From: an uncultured bacterium
Lineage (GTDB): Bacteria; Actinomycetota; Coriobacteriia; Coriobacteriales; Coriobacteriaceae
NCBI GenBank assembly: GCA_905215095.1
Contig: CAJMOL010000049.1
Coordinates: forward strand, 1 to 8,903
DNA: 8,903 nt
Direction of reading: 5' to 3'
The translations under genes were made by a program, and so were the position numbers. The notes below the pieces were generated by a model, which worked only from the letters and a program-made list of their open reading frames with translations, ran no database searches and had not been told where the DNA came from. Below are positions 6,315 through 8,903 of this stretch, piece after piece. Position 1 is the first letter of the stretch. Every line of letters starts with the position of its first letter.

Positions 6315-6344
6315 TTTCGTATGACGAAAGTCCCCTGTCGCCAA
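6315..6344 (-). promoter_or_regulatory. Candidate antitoxin promoter with inverted-repeat operator
   Basis: TTTCGT-ATG-ACGAAA (6315-6329) is a perfect 6-bp inverted repeat with a 3-nt spacer, 26 nt upstream of the toxin-remnant ATG. A possible promoter on the minus strand is TTGGCG (6339-6344), 17 bp, TACGAA (6316-6321), so the repeat would cover the -10. A second pairing, GACTTT (6327-6332) with TAAGAT (6304-6309) at 17 bp, would put the repeat in the spacer but leave almost no leader before the RBS. Ribbon-helix-helix antitoxins usually autorepress through such repeats; binding here is inferred. Confidence 0.45.
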
Positions 6345-6347
6345 TTC

Positions 6348-6728
6348 TTATGCCGGCACGCGTTGGAGAACAGGGGGCGAAACAATGAGTGAAGGGCGTT
6401 CGAGTGCCGCCCAGGCACCGGGACAGGAACACATACGCCAAGGGCGTACGTTTTCGTAGCATGCGAGGACATTGCCGCTGCGATCGATAAAGGCAATGTC
6501 GATGGGATAGGCCATAAAGCAGGTGTGAACCGAGGAACAGCGCGGAAACGCCATGACAAGCGGCAGTCCGCTGGCGGCAATTGGCCGCCGTCCCAGCATG
6601 CCGCGCAGACGCACGGTAAACGACTCCGCCACCACAAACTCGGCCGGCGTCCAACCCAACCTGTTGAGCGCCCGCGCGTAGGCGATATAGGACGAGACCG
6701 CGGTCACATGACCACCCCCGGACGCCAT
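6348..6728 (-). CDS. DUF192 domain protein in a Tad pilus locus
   Basis: A 126-residue protein with the DUF192 pattern: ESFTVRLRGMLGR (residues 35-47), then SVHTCFMAYPIDIAFIDRSGNV at 66-87, matching the family's GLMGR and h-x-h-x-x-M-x-x-PIDvvFld signatures. DUF192 proteins are small beta-rich domains of unknown biochemical role, often secreted in other bacteria; no signal peptide is seen here. The C-terminus departs from the family: after WAALE (106-110) the usual Leu-Pro-Ala-Gly ending is replaced by RPSLIVSPPVLQRVPA. It overlaps the TadE-like gene by 25 nt, so it belongs to that operon. The start is uncertain: ATG at 6728 gives 126 residues, while a GTG at 6707 overlapping the upstream stop codon would give 119. 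Neither has a strong ribosome site. Confidence 0.72.
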   Translation of the reverse strand: MASGGGHVTAVSSYIAYARALNRLGWTPAEFVVAESFTVRLRGMLGRRPIAASGLPLVMAFPRCSSVHTCFMAYPIDIAFIDRSGNVLACYENVRPWRMCSCPGAWAALERPSLIVSPPVLQRVPA

Positions 6729-7180
6729 GGATCGACCGTCACCGCACGTTCATGCGTGAGCACGGCCGGCGCCCCCAGGGAAACGCCGGCGATGCTCAGC
6801 AAACTCGGCCACGGCTCGTAGTGCATGGTGCAGGTATAGGTCCTAAACGTGCCAGAAAGAGAGAGCAGACTACCATCCGATGACGCCGTGCCTTGCTCGC
6901 TCGAGACCTCGACCTGTAGGTCATATCCCTCCATGGCATCCTGAATCTGAGCTTGAACGGTCGCGGAAGCGTCAATGGAGCTCTCGTCACCCTCCCCGCC
7001 CGGCGCCACAGCGTGCGCAAGCACGATGTCGGGCACCACGCGGTCGAAGCGCGCGACAGCGCCGGCAAAGATCATGACGTTGTACGCGACGAGAGCCAGC
7101 ACGAGCAGGACAGGCGTGACCACGGCCATCTCGACCGTCGCCTGGGCACGCTCCTCGCGCAAGCCCGCGCGAATGCCCAT
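6704..7180 (-). CDS. TadE-like pseudopilin / Tad pilus assembly protein
   Basis: A 158-residue protein with the TadE/TadF layout: a short charged N-terminus (MGIRAGLREERAQ), then ATVEMAVVTPVLLVLALVAY with the conserved Glu17 at the start of one transmembrane helix (about 16-41), then an extracytoplasmic domain of about 115 residues (AVARFDRVVP onward). TadE-type pseudopilins are processed by a TadV/CpaA prepilin peptidase and help assemble Flp/Tad fimbriae used in adhesion. I chose the ATG at 7180 because it overlaps the upstream stop (TAATG) and puts the hydrophobic segment at the N-terminus. A frame open further upstream to 7324 would add 48 Cys/His/Arg-rich residues that are only the shadow of the upstream gene. 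The assignment rests on topology and the TVE motif plus context. Confidence 0.75.
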   Translation of the reverse strand: MGIRAGLREERAQATVEMAVVTPVLLVLALVAYNVMIFAGAVARFDRVVPDIVLAHAVAPGGEGDESSIDASATVQAQIQDAMEGYDLQVEVSSEQGTASSDGSLLSLSGTFRTYTCTMHYEPWPSLLSIAGVSLGAPAVLTHERAVTVDPWRPGVVM

Positions 7181-8903
7181 TACGACCCACCGCCAAAAGC
7201 TCCCACCAGCGTGGCAACATCGACAGTGAGCGGGATGGAGCGGCCACCGGGCAGCGGGATCTCCGCAAGCGTGAACACCGCGCTGCTGATGGTGCGCTCG
7301 ACGTGATATTCCAAGGCCTCGCAAAGTGCCTTGGGGTCAGTCACGCCCAAGGGGATTTTTCGCAGGGTATCTTGAGTTTTGGAGATGCCTGCGATATCGG
7401 ACCCCGGACTTTTGATGACATTGGCGGTATCGGTCAGCACCGGTTTTCGCAGACGCAAATCGCACGGTTCGAGCCCCAGCGCCGCCACGGAGGACGAGAC
7501 GGTGTCACCGAGCCAGGACGCGATGGAGCCCAACGCGCCGCTACCCCCTCCCAAGCCACCGATCAGCTCTCCCATAAGCTCGTCGGCCGCACCCTGGATG
7601 TCTCCGTACCCCACAAGCAGGCGGCCCCAAACATCCATAACACCGTCGAGCACGCCGGCAACGCCGCCCGAACGCTCCTCCAGCGTCGAGAAAAACCGCG
7701 AGAGAACGTTATTTTGTGCCGTCGCATCATCGGGTGCGAGTACTGCAGCAGAAATTGCACCACGATCGCCAAGCTCGACTGCCGTGCTAAACGAAGAGTT
7801 GAGCTCGTCGGGACTGGAGATGGCGCCCGAGACCGCAAAGGCGACCACGCCGTTGCGACCGGGCGGGGCGATGCGCGGACGCTCACCGGATAGTTCTTTG
7901 ATGGCGGTATCGAACGCATTGCCCGCACGGTCGGCTTCGTCCTCGGTCTGACGCTCGAGTTCGAGTTCCTTGTTGCGACAGTCGACGTAGTCCTCCAGGG
8001 CGTCTTTAAACTTGTCAAAGTGATACTCGAAGCCGTTTTCGATAGAGGTTGAAGGCGCCGCAACAGCACCAAGCGACGAAACGCCAAAATGGCATTTGCT
8101 GCATTTATCCTGCCCATCGTAATCGGCAACCGAAGCAAATCCGCTCGGCGTTCCTTTCTTATAGTTAGGGCAGGTCGTCCCGTAATGCAGATACGCCTTG
8201 TCATCGTTCATGCTCGTCGGCCACACCGCATCGGTATAGAGTTCCGTCGCCCGAACCTCATCAGAGTTGCGCGGCAGCAGCGGAATATAGGAGGAAACCC
8301 TGTCTCCGTTCTCAGTTATATATGCCCGATCGACCTCCGCACTCGCATAGGTATAAAACGCCTTACGCGCCGCAGACTCTGCCTTCATCTCGACACTCGA
8401 GCCTTGGGGCTTCTCGCTTGCCAGACGCCGATGGTAGTAGTCCTTCGAGCGATTGAGCGCCACTTGGGGCTCCCACGTAACGCTCGATGAGTAATGCGGA
8501 TTTTGAACACCGGAGAGATCCGTTAGGCTTTTTGCGCGCTCCCACATACACGAACAGCTGCCGACCGAACCTTTATCCGACCCACCGCAATCCGCTAGCC
8601 AGGCGCGCTCTTTGGCCTTCGCCGTCTCCTCCGATGCTTTTTGCAGCTCCTCGGCCGCGCGTTCCAAATCTTCCGATGCATCTTTAATGGCATCGGTCGA
8701 AATCTCGGACCCTTCGAGCGCAACAAAATCCGACTCGGATGTCCTGGGCACGGCGAGCGCCGTACCGGTATAGGTCACGCCGTCGGTATCCTGCGCCGAT
8801 ACTGCCTGCATGGCGCGCGCGGCAACCAGGTACGGCAAGGCGGTCTCGATCTTTTGCAGGCCCTTTGCCGCGCTTTTAGCAAACTTGTTACGCGTTTTAA
8901 TGA
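7180..8903 (-). CDS. Large Tad-locus extracytoplasmic protein, 5'-partial (TadG-like context)
   Basis: At least 573 residues; the frame is open to the window edge, so the start lies beyond 8903. A TTG at 8838 and an ATG at 8811 have no ribosome site and would cut a continuous amphipathic stretch (KGLQKIETALPYLVAARAMQ). Numbering from the first full codon (8901): an acidic, Ala-rich probable coiled coil at about 70-101 (IKDASEDLERAAEELQKASE onward); a Cys cluster C105, C116, C118; a segment at 239-275 with LHYGTTCPNYKKG and, 20 residues on, DKCSKCHFG (C267-x2-C270-H271, a CXXCH); a second charged helix near 300-325; a Gly/Ala-rich, Gly-Gly-repeat region about 410-465; and a domain ending LPLTVDVATLVGAFGGGS-like. 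Ten cysteines fit a disulfide- or metal-stabilised exported protein. It overlaps the TadE-like gene by 1 nt. I do not recognise a named family; a TadG-type role is inferred from position only. Confidence 0.6.
   Translation of the reverse strand, partial: IKTRNKFAKSAAKGLQKIETALPYLVAARAMQAVSAQDTDGVTYTGTALAVPRTSESDFVALEGSEISTDAIKDASEDLERAAEELQKASEETAKAKERAWLADCGGSDKGSVGSCSCMWERAKSLTDLSGVQNPHYSSSVTWEPQVALNRSKDYYHRRLASEKPQGSSVEMKAESAARKAFYTYASAEVDRAYITENGDRVSSYIPLLPRNSDEVRATELYTDAVWPTSMNDDKAYLHYGTTCPNYKKGTPSGFASVADYDGQDKCSKCHFGVSSLGAVAAPSTSIENGFEYHFDKFKDALEDYVDCRNKELELERQTEDEADRAGNAFDTAIKELSGERPRIAPPGRNGVVAFAVSGAISSPDELNSSFSTAVELGDRGAISAAVLAPDDATAQNNVLSRFFSTLEERSGGVAGVLDGVMDVWGRLLVGYGDIQGAADELMGELIGGLGGGSGALGSIASWLGDTVSSSVAALGLEPCDLRLRKPVLTDTANVIKSPGSDIAGISKTQDTLRKIPLGVTDPKALCEALEYHVERTISSAVFTLAEIPLPGGRSIPLTVDVATLVGAFGGGS

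Noticed and set aside
6290..6637. Upstream extension of the toxin-remnant frame, open to 6637
   Set aside because: It lies over the DUF192 gene in another frame, with no similarity before MDVEIHPNA; the strong RBS at 6297-6303 marks the real start.
7181..7324. Start of the TadE-like gene at 7324
   Set aside because: It would put 48 Cys/His/Arg-rich residues before the pseudopilin-like helix and overlap the upstream gene by 145 nt; the TAATG junction at 7180 is far more natural.
8811..8838. TTG at 8838 or ATG at 8811 as the true start of the large Tad-locus protein
   Set aside because: Neither has a Shine-Dalgarno, and the frame stays open with a continuous amphipathic sequence to the window edge, so the gene is treated as 5'-partial.

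Overview
The window reads as part of a high-GC (roughly 60 %) Actinomycetota genome, most likely a gut Coriobacteriia such as Collinsella. This is inferred from protein style, the gene set and a Tad pilus locus; no database search was run. Every gene I can support lies on the minus strand, so transcription runs from high to low coordinates. There is no gene-free stretch longer than 300 bases.

Region 1 (8903 down to 6348) is the downstream end of a Tad/Flp pilus-type locus. It holds a large exported-looking protein truncated by the window edge, a small TadE-like pseudopilin and a DUF192 protein. The three frames overlap by 1 and 25 nt, which suggests one translationally coupled operon.

Region 2 (6344 down to 5950) is a decayed toxin-antitoxin locus. 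A ribbon-helix-helix antitoxin gene is preceded by a 26-codon frame that looks like the first 15 codons of a BrnT-like toxin joined to the antitoxin leader. A perfect inverted repeat lies in the probable promoter.

Region 3 (5898 down to 5699) is a self-contained tRNA-Phe(GAA) unit. It has an A/T-rich UP-like element, a strong -35/-10 pair, a leader hairpin, a tRNA with one acceptor-stem mismatch, and a clear intrinsic terminator. A 52-nt imperfect palindrome of unknown role follows at 5634-5685.

Region 4 (5493 down to 1) is a housekeeping cluster: a GH5-like protein, rsmI (16S rRNA C1402 2'-O-methylation), metG (methionyl-tRNA synthetase), an intrinsic terminator, then rsmA/ksgA (16S rRNA A1518/A1519 dimethylation) overlapping tatD. 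Apart from the GH5-like gene the theme is translation: ribosome modification, tRNA charging and a tRNA gene. The GH5-like gene is the surprise. It has a GH5_9 (exo-beta-1,3-glucanase-like) framework but Asp-Thr-Pro where the catalytic Asn-Glu-Pro should be, no signal peptide, and only 6 nt separate it from rsmI.

I see no complete novel defence system or mobile element. The best leads are the acid/base-deficient GH5-like protein, the toxin remnant with its orphan antitoxin, the CXXCH motif in the Tad-locus protein and the extragenic palindrome.
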